From positions 1 through 17,676 of the forward strand of contig JBDSLU010000443.1 in NCBI GenBank assembly GCA_039916225.1: 17,676 bases of DNA, read 5' to 3'. The notes under the pieces were generated by a model. It ran no database searches. It was not told where the DNA came from and saw only the letters and a list, made by a program, of their open reading frames with translations. Numbering within the stretch: the stretch's first letter is position 1; each line of letters begins with the position of its first letter. Origin of the DNA: JBDSLU01 sp039916225 (GTDB taxonomy: Bacteria; Acidobacteriota; Vicinamibacteria; Vicinamibacterales; Vicinamibacteraceae). The position numbers and the translations under genes were made by a program. Below are positions 1 to 7,712 of the stretch, one piece after another.

Positions 1-11
1 GGCTCAGGAAT

Positions 12-86
12 AACTTCCAACTTCCAACTCCCAAAGCCCGGGGCAAACGGGCTCCCTTGGAAGTTGGGAGTTGGGAATTGGGAGTT
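12..86. repeat. Heptamer-repeat inverted arms forming a long hairpin
   Basis: The left arm (12-32) is three tandem heptamers: AACTTCC, AACTTCC, AACTCCC. The right arm (59-86) is four: GGAAGTT, GGGAGTT, GGGAATT, GGGAGTT. The arms are complementary apart from four positions over 23 bases, two of which could be G-U pairs in a plus-strand RNA. An inner perfect 6-bp stem (35-40 AGCCCG with 48-53 CGGGCT) sits between them around a 7-base loop. The element starts 6 bases beyond the stop codon of the last gene of the minus-strand operon, so it could act as a 3'-end or transcription-stopping structure. No T-tract follows the stem on the minus strand, so a classic intrinsic terminator is not shown. It resembles heptameric short tandem repeats known from other bacteria, which are often multicopy. 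Confidence 0.75.
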
Positions 87-91
87 CGACC

Positions 92-1075
92 TTACCCGGC
101 CCTCCGGCCGCGGCCAATCAGATGGCCGACGCGGAACACCTCGCGGTCGACGAGCCCCGCCTCCGACAGCCAGCGCGCGATCGTCGCCGCCGTCTGCGGG
201 TGATCGTGGATCGGCGACCACATGTCGAACGTGTCGAGCACCGCCCACTCGCGCAGCTGCGCCTCGGTGAGGGGATAGATGCCTTCGTAGTTCGAGACCG
301 GGATGGCGAAGCGCAGCTGCCGGCCGAGCCGCGGCACCCGGCCGAGCACGCGGCTGATCGGGAGCAGGAACGGCACCAGCTGCTGGACCAGGACGAACAG
401 GCGGGCCGGCGCGATCCGCGCCGTGATTGGCCGGAGCCAGTACTTCGGCCAGATCAGGTTGCGCCAGAACTTCGGATAGAGATCGATGGCGATGCGCCCG
501 CCCGGCGCCAGCTGGCGCGCCAGTGCGGTGAACCCCGCCTCGGGGTCGGGCGTGTGCTGCAGCACGCCGAGGCAGTAGACGAAGTCGAAGCTGCCCGGCG
601 CGAACGGCAGCTGGTAGACCGTGCCCTGCAGGACGTCGAGGCGGGGATGGTCGCCGAGGTTCTGATAGCAGGCATCGACGGCCTGCGAGTAGTCGACGGC
701 GACGACGTGCGCGCCGGTCGACAGCGCGACCTCGGCGAAGCGGCCGGATCCGCAGCCGAGATCGAGCACACGGCGGCCGGCCAGCTGCTCCGGCGTCCAG
801 CGCGTCGAGGCGAAGAAGCGGTCGCGCGTGATCGGCACGCCGGTATGGCTGTCCAGCTGTGAACGCCGGAAGTGGTTCCACTGCAGGCCGAAGCTCGCCG
901 CGTAGTTGTCGGGCGTGACGAAGCGCGGCACGCCGCCGACGATCGGATGGCGATGCGCGCCGGTCGCGCAGGTCAGTGTGCCGGTCGTGATCTCGGGACC
1001 GGCGTCGGTCGTCGCCAGGGTCAGCGACGCGGCGCAGGTCGGACAGCGCAGGAGCGGCAGCAGCGACGACTTCAT
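92..1075 (-). CDS. SAM-dependent class I methyltransferase with Trm112-like N-terminus
   Basis: This 327-residue protein is predicted to transfer a methyl group from S-adenosylmethionine. The N-terminus looks like a Trm112-type zinc-ribbon remnant: C11-P-T-C14, a third Cys at 36, then HPIVGGVPRF. The usual fourth cysteine is absent, so zinc binding may be weak or lost. The Rossmann core follows: motif I VLDLGCGSG (103-111), acidic residue D128 in VVAVDYS, and FDFVYCLGVLQHTPDPE (163-179) as motifs II/III. The arginine-rich C-terminal half probably sets substrate choice. Its ATG overlaps the TGA of the FkbM gene by four bases (TCAT on the plus strand at 1072-1075), so the two are probably translationally coupled. 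It is the last gene of the operon. The context suggests glycan or sugar methylation; the acceptor cannot be read from the sequence. Confidence 0.88.
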   Translation of the reverse strand: MKSSLLPLLRCPTCAASLTLATTDAGPEITTGTLTCATGAHRHPIVGGVPRFVTPDNYAASFGLQWNHFRRSQLDSHTGVPITRDRFFASTRWTPEQLAGRRVLDLGCGSGRFAEVALSTGAHVVAVDYSQAVDACYQNLGDHPRLDVLQGTVYQLPFAPGSFDFVYCLGVLQHTPDPEAGFTALARQLAPGGRIAIDLYPKFWRNLIWPKYWLRPITARIAPARLFVLVQQLVPFLLPISRVLGRVPRLGRQLRFAIPVSNYEGIYPLTEAQLREWAVLDTFDMWSPIHDHPQTAATIARWLSEAGLVDREVFRVGHLIGRGRRAG

Positions 1076-1887
1076 CGGCGGACCGCTGCGGCGGGCGCGG
1101 CGCCCGGGAGTGAGGTGTTGCGGAAGACGTAGACGCTGCGATCGCTGCCGAGCGGCAGCGCCTCGAAGCCGAGGGCGACGATCGCGTCGGCGACCTGCGA
1201 GCGGGCGTGCGTGGCGTCCTCGTGGATCTCGACGACCAGCAGCCGGCAGCGGCGCAGCCGATCGTGCCCCGGCGACGACAGCACCTCGTACTCGGCGAAC
1301 TCGACGTCGATCTTGCAGATGTCGACGATGCCGTCCCCGAACGCTTGCGCGTGGAGATCGTCGAAGGTCAGGCCCGGGACCGTCGTGGTCGCGCCGGTGG
1401 CGTTGAACGACGCGCCATAGAGGCTGTCAGCGACGCTGCCTTCACCGAGCTGGAGTTCGAGCGGCCGGGTCGCTCCGCACAGCCCGGCGTTGATCACCGT
1501 GACCGGGCAGGACAGGTTCCGTTCCAGGTTGAAGCGAAGACGGATCGAGGTGCGCGGGTTCAGCTCGACCGACACCACCCGCGCCAGCGCGACCCCGTGA
1601 TGGGCGAGAAACAGCGGGAACCCACCGGTGTTGGCGCCGATGTCGAGCACCGCCGCCGGCTGCGCCGCGCCCAGGTGGGCAAGGTGCTCGACGTACATCG
1701 GCTTGGTCAGCACGTCGGGCGCCCCCGAGGCGTCGCCCGCGGTGTGATCGACGACGAACTGCAGCTGACCCAGGCGGTAGACGGCGATGGGATCGTGGCG
1801 GAAGAGGAAGCGCGCCAGCAGCAGCTGCCAGCGGTTGTCGAACTGCCAGATCTGGCGCAGCGCGCCCAGCTTGCTCGCGACGCTCAT
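1072..1887 (-). CDS. FkbM family methyltransferase
   Basis: This 271-residue SAM-dependent methyltransferase belongs to the FkbM family, which often O-methylates sugars or polyketides in glycan and natural-product loci. Visible motifs are LDIGANTGGF (81-90, SAM-binding loop), VVSVELNP (104-111, with the ribose-binding acidic residue E108) and CKIDVEFAEYEVL (191-203). The last corresponds to the family KiDvEGaE motif, with Gly replaced by Phe. The open frame extends upstream, but I chose the ATG at 1887 because it gives the usual family length and forms an ATGA overlap with the stop of the preceding membrane protein gene. The stop codon in turn overlaps the next methyltransferase. It probably methylates a sugar of the glycan made here, either as decoration or as a terminal cap. 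Confidence 0.9.
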   Translation of the reverse strand: MSVASKLGALRQIWQFDNRWQLLLARFLFRHDPIAVYRLGQLQFVVDHTAGDASGAPDVLTKPMYVEHLAHLGAAQPAAVLDIGANTGGFPLFLAHHGVALARVVSVELNPRTSIRLRFNLERNLSCPVTVINAGLCGATRPLELQLGEGSVADSLYGASFNATGATTTVPGLTFDDLHAQAFGDGIVDICKIDVEFAEYEVLSSPGHDRLRRCRLLVVEIHEDATHARSQVADAIVALGFEALPLGSDRSVYVFRNTSLPGAAPAAAVRR

Positions 1888-3296
1888 GCGGCGGGGGCGG
1901 CGGCTGGAGCCGGTTCCCGCGTGCCGAGGGCCGGCAGGTTGAAGGCGGTCGCCCAGGCGACGCCAAACAGCAGGTACTGGATCTCGAAGAAGAGCAGCAC
2001 GTCGTAGGACAGGTAGACGACCATCAGCGCGGCGATGGGCACCGAGACGATAAACCGGTGCGCCACCGGCCGCCGTTGCCGCCAGACCACGGCGACTGGA
2101 AGCAACAGAAAGGCGAGATAGGCCAGCGTGCCGAGGACGCCGTAGCGGGCGAGCAGCGTCAGGTAACTCACGTGGGCCGACGACCACTGCAGCCCTGGCG
2201 CCAGCAGGGACGCGCTGCCACGGCCCCAGATCGGGCTCGTTTGGAAGACGGCCAGGCCACGCTTGATGTAGGTCATCCGCGTGGCGAGGCTGCGCGTGTT
2301 GGCGACCCGGCCCTGGATGTCGTCGCTGGCCACCGCGTCGCCCCAGGGCCGCGCCCGCGGCTTGGCCACGGGGCCACGACCAGCGGTGGCCGCCCGCGCC
2401 TGCTCGGGATTCGTCCAGCGCGTCACGAATGCCTTGGTGTCCTTGACCCACTGCTCGTACTGCGAGTGCGACTGGAACACCGTCGAGACGTAGAGCAGGC
2501 CCACCGTCGCCACGACCGTCGCGACCGCGAAGATCCGGGCTCGCCGCTCCAGCACGAAGGCGACGGCCATTGCCGCGAAGACGCCGACCACGGCGGTGCG
2601 CGACAGCGAGAGCGTCAGGCAGGTGAGATTGACGGCGAAGAACACCGCCAGCCACCGCGCCGGCCGATCGTAGAGCCAGAGGTAGACGACCGCCACCACC
2701 ACCAGCAGCGAGTAGATGCCGTAGAAGTTGGGATCGAAGAAGCTGCTGGTGGCGCGCTGGAACTCGGCGTCGTCGCTGACGTAGGCCAGCTGCTGCCCGA
2801 GCGACGAACCGAGACTGCGGATCAGCGGCTCGAACGGCAGCCGGTCGAAGACGCTGGCGTAGATGGTGACCGCGGTGGTGACGATCGACGACAGCACGAA
2901 CGCGCGCAGGAGCGCGTGCAGGCGGCTCTCGGTGTCGACGTAGACCAGCACCAGGCCGGTCAGGCCGACGTTGACCAGATGGTTGGCGATGTCGCGCCGC
3001 AGCGCCGGATAGCCGCCGAGCGTCAGGAAGTCGACGGCGTTGACGGCGACGAGGGCGGCGACCACGAGCGCGAACGGCCAGAGCCGCCGCTCGAAGCGGA
3101 CCCGCCGGCGCAGGACGTCGACGGCGAGCCAGGCCAGCCAGGCGAGGAAGACCGCCCGGAAGGCCGACAGGTTCATGCCGCCGATGGCGAATCGGTAGAC
3201 GTAGAGGACGAGTGACGCGGTCAGGGCGCCGTAAAAGGCTGTGGTCAGCAGGGACACGTCAGGCGCCGCCGTCCGCGATCGATCGAGGGCCGGCAT
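1884..3296 (-). CDS. O-antigen polymerase/ligase-like membrane protein (Wzy/WaaL type), copy 2
   Basis: This protein of about 470 residues is highly hydrophobic, with roughly ten or more predicted membrane segments. It resembles the Wzy_C/WaaL superfamily that polymerises lipid-linked repeat units or ligates them to an acceptor. Shared landmarks are SFFDPNFYGIYS (185-196), LSLSRT (229-234), a long polar loop (about 275-355), and GRGSASLL followed by AHVSYLTLLARYG (374-386) with the candidate catalytic-type His375. The same landmarks occur in order in the gene just upstream, so the two are tandem paralogues. The start is uncertain. The ATG at 3296 gives 470 residues and overlaps the upstream gene by 38 bases. 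A GTG at 3257, one base past the upstream stop, would give 457. An ATGA overlap couples its end to the FkbM gene. Polymerase and ligase roles cannot be separated by eye. Confidence 0.85.
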   Translation of the reverse strand: MPALDRSRTAAPDVSLLTTAFYGALTASLVLYVYRFAIGGMNLSAFRAVFLAWLAWLAVDVLRRRVRFERRLWPFALVVAALVAVNAVDFLTLGGYPALRRDIANHLVNVGLTGLVLVYVDTESRLHALLRAFVLSSIVTTAVTIYASVFDRLPFEPLIRSLGSSLGQQLAYVSDDAEFQRATSSFFDPNFYGIYSLLVVVAVVYLWLYDRPARWLAVFFAVNLTCLTLSLSRTAVVGVFAAMAVAFVLERRARIFAVATVVATVGLLYVSTVFQSHSQYEQWVKDTKAFVTRWTNPEQARAATAGRGPVAKPRARPWGDAVASDDIQGRVANTRSLATRMTYIKRGLAVFQTSPIWGRGSASLLAPGLQWSSAHVSYLTLLARYGVLGTLAYLAFLLLPVAVVWRQRRPVAHRFIVSVPIAALMVVYLSYDVLLFFEIQYLLFGVAWATAFNLPALGTREPAPAAAPAA

Positions 3297-4620
3297 CTCC
3301 GGGCGGAAGAGCGGCCAGCGCCCACGCCACACCGAAGAAGAGGTAGTCGATCTCGAAGCCGAGGAAGACATCGTAGGAGAGGAACACGAGGGACAAGCAC
3401 GCGGCGACCGTCACGACCACCTGGTCGGCCGGCGGTCCCCGCCGTCGGACGATCGCGACCAGAGGAGACAGCGCGAACGCCGCGTAGACGAGCGTGCCGA
3501 CGATCCCGTACCGCGCGAGCAGCGTCAAGTAGACCAGATGCGCCGAGGCGTGCGGGGGGAAATTGGGCGACAGCAGCGCGGCCCCGCCACGGCCGAGCCA
3601 GGGACTCGAGGTGAACACCGCCCAGCCGTGCCGGATGCGGCGGAAGCGATCGCTGACCGATGCCGAACCGGTGAGTCGATCCTGATCCGCCGGCGGCTCC
3701 ATCCGCGCGCGCAACCCGGCGGCCAGCCCCGGGTTCGCGTTCACCGTCGCCGGGCCGAGCCACCACACGGTTGCCCGGGCCCGGTTGGCGCGTGACTGGA
3801 CCACGCTGGCACCGACGAAGCACAGGCAGGCGCCGGCCGCCATCAGCGCGACGACCAGACGGGCGGGCCGCGGACCGCGCCGATAGACGATCAACGCTGC
3901 GCCGAGCCCGCCCAGCAGCGCGACGAAGCCGGTCCGCGACAGCGAGGCGCTGAGGAAGAAGACGTTGGCCGCCGCGAGCCACAGCAGCCAGCGCCGCCGC
4001 TCGACGGTGAGCCAGAGGCCCAGCGCGGTCAGCACCACCAGCGCGGAATAGATGCCGTAGAAATTGGGATCGAAGAACGTGCTGGTGGCGCGATTGAAGT
4101 AGTAGTCGTAGCCCAGAAACCGCAGGTCCCTGGTGGCCGGGCCGCCGTGGGCGCGTAGCCACGATTCGAGGGGCAGGGCGCCCATCACCCAGCTCGCCAG
4201 CGTGAGCGCCGACGTCAGCAGCGACGACCACACGAAGGCGGCGAGCAGCGAGATCACCGCGGCGTGGCTGCGCAGGTGCAGCGCCAGCAGCACGGTGAAC
4301 CAGACGTTCTGGAGATGGTTGAGGATGTCGCGGCGCAGATCGGGGTGGCCGGCCAGGCCGGCGAAGTCGGCCGCGTTCAGGGCGACGATGGCGGCGGCGA
4401 GACCGCCGAGCGCCAGGTGCCACCGGCCGAGGGGTGTGCGGCCGCGAACCAGGCCGGCCAACGCGACCAGCGTCCACCCAGCGAGGACGATCCGGAAGAG
4501 CGACAGGTTCGCGCCGATGACGAAGACGCGGTAGACGTAGAGGACGAGCGTGCCGCAGAGCAGCAGGTGGAAAGGCGCCGGGCGCGACACCGCGGACGTC
4601 GCGGGCAGTACTGCGTTCAC
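3259..4620 (-). CDS. O-antigen polymerase/ligase-like membrane protein (Wzy/WaaL type), copy 1
   Basis: This 453-residue polytopic inner-membrane protein belongs to the O-antigen ligase/polymerase superfamily. It has a hydrophobic N-terminal segment with LVLYVYR (25-31), TFFDPNFYGIYS (181-192), ASLSRT (225-230) and a large soluble loop (about 275-345). GRGGAALL (343-350) and AHLVYLTLLARYGIVGT (360-376) follow, with His361 at the position conserved in such proteins. The nearly identical motif series in the downstream gene shows a tandem duplication. The GTG start at 4620 is chosen because it forms a GTGA overlap with the upstream epimerase stop and because the N-terminus then aligns with its paralogue; the reading frame is open further upstream, but that part lies inside the epimerase gene. 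Predicted role: polymerising the lipid-linked repeat unit or ligating the chain in the periplasm. Confidence 0.87.
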   Translation of the reverse strand: MNAVLPATSAVSRPAPFHLLLCGTLVLYVYRVFVIGANLSLFRIVLAGWTLVALAGLVRGRTPLGRWHLALGGLAAAIVALNAADFAGLAGHPDLRRDILNHLQNVWFTVLLALHLRSHAAVISLLAAFVWSSLLTSALTLASWVMGALPLESWLRAHGGPATRDLRFLGYDYYFNRATSTFFDPNFYGIYSALVVLTALGLWLTVERRRWLLWLAAANVFFLSASLSRTGFVALLGGLGAALIVYRRGPRPARLVVALMAAGACLCFVGASVVQSRANRARATVWWLGPATVNANPGLAAGLRARMEPPADQDRLTGSASVSDRFRRIRHGWAVFTSSPWLGRGGAALLSPNFPPHASAHLVYLTLLARYGIVGTLVYAAFALSPLVAIVRRRGPPADQVVVTVAACLSLVFLSYDVFLGFEIDYLFFGVAWALAALPPGDAGPRSIADGGA

Positions 4621-5729
4621 ACGTGGCGCCGTTGGCTGAGCCGCCCGAGCACCAGCTTGACGACCGTGCGCGTCACGCCGAGGGCGAGGTACTCGGCCGG
4701 CGGCTGCCAGTCGGCGGGCTGCGCCAGCACCAGGCGCATCGCCCGCGCCACGGCGTCCGGGTCGGCGCCACTCAGGATGTTGCTGCCGCACTCGAGCGTC
4801 TCGGGCCGCTCGGTGACGTCGCGGATCGTGACATTCGGGACACGGAAGATCGCGCACTCTTCCTGCACCGTGCCACTGTCCGACAGCACGGCGCCGGCCT
4901 CGCGCTCCAGGCGGACGAAGTCGAAGAACCCGAGCGGGTCGAGCAGCCGGACCCGGGCCGGATCCGGCGTCAGGCCGGCTCGCTTCAACTTGTCGGCGGT
5001 GCGCGGGTGGACGCTGAAGAGCACCGGCAGATCGTGCGCCGCCGAGACGCCGACGACCGCCTCGACCAGGCGCGTGAGCCGGGCCGGATCGTCGACGTTC
5101 TCGGCCCGGTGCATCGTCAGCAGGAAGAAGCGCTTCGGCGTGACGCCGAAGCGGCTCAGCGCGTCGCTGGCGTCGATGCGATCGCCGTAGTCCGTCAGCA
5201 CCTCGTGGATCGGGTTGCCGGTGATGAAGATGCGCTCGCGCTCGATGCCTTCGCGGACCAGGTTCTCCTTGCTCCGCTCGGTGTACGGCATCAGCACCGC
5301 ACTGCTGTGATCGATGACGCGCCGGTTGATCTCCTCCGGCACGCGGTCGTCGTAGCAGCGGTTGCCCGCTTCCATGTGGTAGACGGGGATGCCCATCCGC
5401 GCCGCGACGAGGGCGGAGAGCGCGCTGTTGGTGTCGCCGAGGATGAGGACGCGATCCGGCTGCTCGCGTGCGAACACGTCGCCGATCTTGGCGATCAGCT
5501 CGCCGATCTGGGCAGCGAAGCCGGCCCCGCTGACGCCGAGATGCACGTCCGGCGCCCGGACGCCGAGCTCCGAGAAGAACACGTCGGAGAGCAGCGGATC
5601 GTAGTTCTGGCCGGTGTGGACCAGGACGTGGGCGCAGTGCTGATCGAGCGCTGGAATGATGCGGCTGAGTCGAATGATTTCCGGCCGCGTGCCGACGATC
5701 GTGACGACCTTGAGGGCCGGGGTGCTCAC
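4617..5729 (-). CDS. UDP-sugar 2-epimerase of the FnlC/WbjD/CapG type
   Basis: This 370-residue protein has the fold and motifs of non-hydrolysing UDP-GlcNAc 2-epimerases, with subfamily marks of the enzyme acting on UDP-2-acetamido-2,6-dideoxy-L-hexoses. These are VGTRPEIIRLS (12-22), HTGQNYD (38-44), ILGDTNS (96-102), HMEAGNRCYDDRVPEE (118-133), LLTMHRAENV (203-212), HPRT (241-244) and SDSGTVQEE (283-291). Candidate catalytic residues are D99, E120, E132/E133 and H207. In E. coli WecB a Lys follows GTRPEAI; here it is Arg, as in the FnlC group. The GTG start at 5729 gives a GTGA overlap with the dehydratase gene. It would perform the last C2 inversion of the pathway, giving UDP-L-FucNAc if the intermediate is the talo form or UDP-L-QuiNAc if it is the rhamno form. 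Confidence 0.9.
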   Translation of the reverse strand: MSTPALKVVTIVGTRPEIIRLSRIIPALDQHCAHVLVHTGQNYDPLLSDVFFSELGVRAPDVHLGVSGAGFAAQIGELIAKIGDVFAREQPDRVLILGDTNSALSALVAARMGIPVYHMEAGNRCYDDRVPEEINRRVIDHSSAVLMPYTERSKENLVREGIERERIFITGNPIHEVLTDYGDRIDASDALSRFGVTPKRFFLLTMHRAENVDDPARLTRLVEAVVGVSAAHDLPVLFSVHPRTADKLKRAGLTPDPARVRLLDPLGFFDFVRLEREAGAVLSDSGTVQEECAIFRVPNVTIRDVTERPETLECGSNILSGADPDAVARAMRLVLAQPADWQPPAEYLALGVTRTVVKLVLGRLSQRRHV

Positions 5730-6772
5730 GCGTTGAGCTCGGCCGGCAGCGGCGCTGTCAGGTAGGGCGCGAGGAGCGCGCGCAGCCCGTCCTTGTCGAG
5801 GGTGATGGCGGCCGACGAGTATTCGCTGGTCAGCACGCCGCCCTTGGCGTCGACCGGGTTGCACTCCGGCAGCATCGGGCACACGACGTAGTAGTCGCCG
5901 CGCTCGATGGTCCGGTGGCACTCCTCCTCGGACACCATGATCTCGTGGATCTTCTCGCCCGGCCGGATGCCCGTGTAGGCGATCGGGATGTCGCGGCCGT
6001 CGATCAGCGTCTCGGCGAGATCGACCATGTTCGCCGCCGGCACCTTGGGCACGTAAATCTCGCCGGCCTTGGCGCTGTCGAGCGCCGCCAGCACGGTGTC
6101 CACCGCGCCGTCGAGGGTCAGCAGGAAGCGCGTCATCTCCTTGAGCGTGATCGTGACCGGCCCGCCGTTCTTGATCTGCTCGATGAACAGCGGGACGACC
6201 GAGCCGCGCGAGGCGACGACGTTGCCGTAGCGGACGCAGGCGAAGCGCGTCTTCGGCTGGCGCAGGTTGGCCTCGACGAGGATGCGCTCCATCACCGCCT
6301 TGGTCATGCCCATGACGTTGATCGGCTTGCACGCCTTGTCGGTCGAGATGCCGACGACCGCTTCGACGTGGCCGCCGGCCGCGACCACCGCCCGCACCAG
6401 GTTGTCGGCACCGAGGACGTTGGTCTTGATCGCCTCGGATGGGAAGTACTCACAGGTCGGCACCTGCTTCAGCGCGGCGGCGTGGATGACGACGTCGGCG
6501 TCGGCGACCGCCTCGAGCAGGGTCGAGTAATCGCGGACGTCGCCGATGCGGAAGGCGAGCAGATCACGGGCGCGTTGGTAGATGACGTCGTCGGTGGCGG
6601 CGCCGCGGCGCAGGAAGCGCAGCCGCATGTCGTGCTGCTTGGCCTCGTCGCGTGACAGCACCGTGACCTTGGCCGGCCGGCCGACGCTGCCTTCGAGCAG
6701 CCGCCGCACGATCCGCTGGCCCAGTGATCCGGTGCCGCCGGTGACGAGAATCCGCTTGCCGTCGATGGACAC
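5726..6772 (-). CDS. fnlA: UDP-GlcNAc 4,6-dehydratase/5-epimerase, FnlA/WbjB/CapE family
   Basis: This 348-residue extended SDR enzyme is predicted to start from UDP-GlcNAc and perform 4,6-dehydration with C5 (and C3) epimerisation, the first step to N-acetyl-L-fucosamine or L-quinovosamine. Visible features are the nucleotide-binding VTGGTGSLG (10-18), HAAALKQVP (97-105), STDKACKPINVMGMTK (143-158), VRYGNVVASRGSV (180-192) and IRPGEKIHEIM (269-279). The usual SDR YxxxK is MxxxK here (M154, K158), a known mark of the inverting CapE/FnlA/WbjB group as I recall it; PseB-type enzymes keep Tyr. The GTG start at 6772 is supported by an AAGGAG box 11 bases upstream. Reductase and epimerase genes flank it in pathway order. 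A retaining dehydratase is less likely given the Met. Confidence 0.9.
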   Translation of the reverse strand: MSIDGKRILVTGGTGSLGQRIVRRLLEGSVGRPAKVTVLSRDEAKQHDMRLRFLRRGAATDDVIYQRARDLLAFRIGDVRDYSTLLEAVADADVVIHAAALKQVPTCEYFPSEAIKTNVLGADNLVRAVVAAGGHVEAVVGISTDKACKPINVMGMTKAVMERILVEANLRQPKTRFACVRYGNVVASRGSVVPLFIEQIKNGGPVTITLKEMTRFLLTLDGAVDTVLAALDSAKAGEIYVPKVPAANMVDLAETLIDGRDIPIAYTGIRPGEKIHEIMVSEEECHRTIERGDYYVVCPMLPECNPVDAKGGVLTSEYSSAAITLDKDGLRALLAPYLTAPLPAELNA

Positions 6773-6783
6773 GTGTCTCAGTA

Positions 6784-6789
6784 CTCCTT
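6784..6789 (-). promoter_or_regulatory. Ribosome binding site AAGGAG for the FnlA-like gene
   Basis: Read on the minus strand, AAGGAG lies 11 bases before the GTG at 6772. It is in the only real gap (6773-6809, 37 bases) between two genes in the left half of the operon. It supports the GTG start, which otherwise lacks overlap coupling. Confidence 0.6.
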
Positions 6790-6809
6790 CACGTCAGAAC
6801 CCCGGCCGC

Positions 6810-7712
6810 TCAGGCACCCAGGCCCCGGATCGCCTCGTAGGGCGTGGGATCGGCCGCCAGCGCCGCGATCATCGCGTCCCAGTCCGGCGGCGTGATGCCG
6901 GTCGCGGCCTGGAAACGCGTGCTGTCGAGGCTGCGATCGATGCGCGGCTCGTCGCGCGGCGTGATCGTGACGCCGGCGGCGAAGGCCGTATTCAGCCGGC
7001 CGAGCAGCGCGAGCTTGTCGATGGCCGGCGCCGACACATGATACAGACCTTCGAGCGCCGGCTGCTCCGCGATCACCCGGAGCAGGATGTCGGCCAGCGC
7101 CGCGGTCGTGAAGCCCGAGAAGATGGCCCCGCGGTAGCCGTCGGCGGTGCCGCCACGCCGCGACAGGAACCACTCGACCAGCCCGGACGTCCCGGACAGC
7201 TCGCGTCCGATGATCGAGGTCCGGACGGTCAGCGTGCCCGGCGCGCTGAGCTCGCCCAGGGCCTTGGTGCGGCCGTAGAGATCGGTCGCGTTGGTCAGCT
7301 CGGCCTCGACGTAGCCGCCCCCGCTCCTGCCGGCACGGTCGCCGTCGAACACGCAGTCGGTGCTGATGTGGATGACCCGCGCGCCGCGGGCCCGCCCGGC
7401 CCGGGCCAGCACGTGCGGATAGAGCGCGTTGATCCCGATCGACGCGACCGGATCCTTGGCCGCGGCGAGCTGTTTGATGACCCCGACGCAGTTGACGACG
7501 ACGTCGGGCCGGGCCCGATCGAGCGCCGCGTCCAGGGTCTCGAGACGATCGACGTCGACGCCGCTGATGGTCCGATCGTCGACCACGCCGAGAGCCGCGA
7601 GGGCCGGCGACACCGCCCGTACCGTCGCCCAGGTCTCGACTCGATCCCGGGCGATCTGCCACAGCTTGTGGCCGAGCATGCCGCCGCCGCCGACGATGAG
7701 CAGTCTGGTCAC
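6810..7712 (-). CDS. RmlD-like UDP-4-keto-sugar reductase (NAD-dependent epimerase/SDR)
   Basis: This 300-residue protein resembles RmlD/dTDP-4-dehydrorhamnose reductases: LLIVGGGGMLGHKL (4-17, cofactor loop), VVNCVGVIKQ (72-81), HISTDCVFDG (115-124) and the catalytic YGRTK (Y146, K150). The T118/Y146/K150 pattern is intact. It lies directly before the FnlA-like gene, so it probably reduces the 4-keto group of the UDP-6-deoxy-HexNAc intermediate rather than making dTDP-rhamnose; no rmlA, rmlB or rmlC lies nearby. It is much shorter than FnlB/WbjC (about 370 residues) and lacks their C-terminal cupin domain. It therefore looks more like WbvR of the L-QuiNAc pathway. The GTG start at 7712 forms a GTGA overlap with the WbuB-like gene and has AGGAG six bases upstream. 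Confidence 0.88.
   Translation of the reverse strand: MTRLLIVGGGGMLGHKLWQIARDRVETWATVRAVSPALAALGVVDDRTISGVDVDRLETLDAALDRARPDVVVNCVGVIKQLAAAKDPVASIGINALYPHVLARAGRARGARVIHISTDCVFDGDRAGRSGGGYVEAELTNATDLYGRTKALGELSAPGTLTVRTSIIGRELSGTSGLVEWFLSRRGGTADGYRGAIFSGFTTAALADILLRVIAEQPALEGLYHVSAPAIDKLALLGRLNTAFAAGVTITPRDEPRIDRSLDSTRFQAATGITPPDWDAMIAALAADPTPYEAIRGLGA

Noticed and set aside
35..53. GGGCAAAC core resembling a cyclic-di-GMP (GEMM) riboswitch, also seen near 10137
   Set aside because: The second conserved part (GGGACGCAAAGCC-like) is absent at both places, and the first copy lies after a gene end rather than before a start.
12..94. Intrinsic terminator for the minus-strand operon
   Set aside because: The hairpin is strong, but no run of T follows it on the minus strand, so only a general 3'-structure is claimed.
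2058..3215. A 385-codon plus-strand open frame opposite a Wzy/WaaL-like gene
   Set aside because: It is charged, His- and Arg-rich low-complexity protein mirroring membrane-protein codons; the minus-strand frame has clear transmembrane segments and family motifs.
6810..7712. dTDP-4-dehydrorhamnose reductase (RmlD) of a rhamnose pathway
   Set aside because: No rmlA, rmlB or rmlC is nearby, and the gene is embedded in a UDP-HexNAc module, so a UDP-sugar substrate is more likely.
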